Assembly (NCBI RefSeq): GCF_947496515.1
Contig: NZ_CANMDB010000010.1
Span: 1-64,000 of the forward strand
DNA from: an uncultured Roseobacter sp.
GTDB lineage: Bacteria; Pseudomonadota; Alphaproteobacteria; Rhodobacterales; Rhodobacteraceae
Direction: 5' to 3'
DNA: 64,000 nt
The position numbers and the translations under genes are program-made. Of the stretch, positions 63,183 through 64,000 are shown piece after piece (position 1 is the stretch's first letter; each line of letters opens with the position of its first letter). Under the pieces are notes generated by a model. That model did no database searches. It was given only the letters and a program-made list of their open reading frames with translations, and was not told the origin of the DNA.

Positions 63183-64000
63183 TCAGAGGATCTTGAACGC
63201 CGGATCCGACAGCGCCGTCGCGGTCGGCAATGGCTTGGCCGTCACGGCTTGCTTGATGCCGTGAATCCAGCGCTTGGAGCGCTCTGTCAACTGGAAACCC
63301 TTGGTCATGGACCGCCCGCGCGTCACCAGGATGCCGATGTCCGCCCCCTCATAGCGGTAATCGCCGGGCCCGAGGATCCGCAGGAAAAACGCTTCGTTCT
63401 CGCTCTCCACCGCGCGCCGGTGATAGTCGAAGCGGTCATAGACCACGCGCCCGTCCTCCAGCATCCGGTAAATCCCCGTCTCGGGGGCGCTGGTGCAGAT
63501 ATCCACACTGTCATCGGTGTGCTTGATCACCATCTGGGACCAGCTGTCGATGTTCTTGGGGTCCGCCCAGCGGGCGTTCAGCTCATCCACATCCAGATTG
63601 AATTTCTTGGCCGAGAACTCCAGCAAATGGAACAGGAACAAGGGCGCATCCGCGTGGGCAAAGGCCGCGTGGTTGGTCATGGACGACGCCCCGGTGATCC
63701 TCGGGTTGAGCTCCCCCAACCAGATGTCACCGCTCTTCTTGTCAATCAGGAAATCAAGCTCGAAGTAGCCGCGATAGCCTTCCTTGCGTAGCTGCTCGCC
63801 GAATTTGAAGGTCAGATCGCGCGCTTCCTGCCGCACCTTGGGCGTGAACGCGGTGGAGAAGATCTCGTTCCCGCACCAGCCGCCGCGGTAGGGCGTCAGC
63901 TCCTTGAACCCCACCAGTTCCGTCATCAGCGGGCCGACGATGGTGCCTTCCTTCGTCGCACAGGCCTCGATGGCAGAACCGCGGCAGTCGATCCGCTTCA
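63183..64000 (-). CDS. ATP-grasp enzyme, biotin-carboxylase-like (partial, runs off the window)
   Basis: C-terminal 272 or so codons of a protein whose start lies beyond base 64000; the frame is open to the edge. The ATP-grasp metal and ATP-binding end is GYFELDFLIDKKSGDIWLGELNPRITGASSMTN, read as GYFELDFLI...WLGELNPRITG. This is followed by a C-terminal extension not typical of biotin carboxylase (GPGDYRYEGADIGILVTRG). Such enzymes ligate carboxylates to amines or other nucleophiles. It ends 22 bases before the C45 gene and probably belongs to the same operon. Confidence 0.85.
   Translation of the reverse strand, partial: KRIDCRGSAIEACATKEGTIVGPLMTELVGFKELTPYRGGWCGNEIFSTAFTPKVRQEARDLTFKFGEQLRKEGYRGYFELDFLIDKKSGDIWLGELNPRITGASSMTNHAAFAHADAPLFLFHLLEFSAKKFNLDVDELNARWADPKNIDSWSQMVIKHTDDSVDICTSAPETGIYRMLEDGRVVYDRFDYHRRAVESENEAFFLRILGPGDYRYEGADIGILVTRGRSMTKGFQLTERSKRWIHGIKQAVTAKPLPTATALSDPAFKIL

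Overview
The window (about 60% G+C) looks like chromosomal DNA of a marine alphaproteobacterium of the Rhodobacterales (Roseobacter group). This is inferred from the gene repertoire (glcDEF, TRAP transporters, a VPLPA-CTERM protein, Dpp-type ABC operons, AI-2E and GlsB proteins) and not from a marker gene. No rRNA, tRNA or CRISPR array was seen.

1-1.1 kb is insertion-sequence debris: the end of an IS3-family element abuts a broken IS110-family transposase. 1.1-5.7 kb (minus strand) holds an Hsp20 gene with an apparent heat-shock promoter and a ROSE-like RNA thermometer, then glycolate oxidase glcD-glcE-glcF. 5.7-13.3 kb holds leuC, leuD and leuB (leucine biosynthesis) separated by small genes: DUF599, DUF2306, an exported EEP-family phosphohydrolase, DUF2945 and DUF429. 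A 193-bp MITE-like element sits exactly between two convergent genes there. 13.8-16.2 kb carries an MscS channel, rsfS and rlmH. 16.2-20.9 kb is a TRAP transporter (dctPQM), a divergent GntR/FCD regulator and an SDR dehydrogenase; two copies of a putative operator suggest one regulon. GlsB-like and AI-2E membrane proteins follow.

22.5-33.7 kb (minus strand) encodes a nearly complete type II secretion system: gspO, E, F, H, I, J, K, L, M, D, G and an atypical C. The secretin carries a lipobox, and the GspC-like protein looks exported rather than membrane-anchored. Divergent from it (33.7-38.4 kb, plus) lie exported proteins: a small beta protein, a TolB-like propeller, a FlgD-Ig-like protein, a VPLPA-CTERM protein, an exported ChrB-like/rhodanese fusion and a ferric-reductase-like membrane protein. 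Next (38.6-49.8 kb, minus) is a two-gene giant operon with an immunity gene: a 2120-residue exported protein of PKD, FG-GAP-like and FlgD-Ig modules; a 1457-residue exported RHS/YD-repeat protein ending in a Hint protease and an HNH nuclease; and an overlapping SUFU-family immunity gene. The working hypothesis is that the T2SS exports this toxin and its giant partner, because both carry Sec signals and sit beside the only secretion system in view. This is the most interesting part of the window.

50.4-54.3 kb is a pqiAABC (MCE-type) envelope lipid-transport operon with pqiA split into two genes. 54.6-64 kb (minus) is a Dpp/Opp-type ABC operon with two tandem substrate-binding proteins, a C45-type N-terminal-nucleophile hydrolase, an ATP-grasp enzyme running off the window, and an unexplained small exported ORF translationally locked between dppC and dppD.
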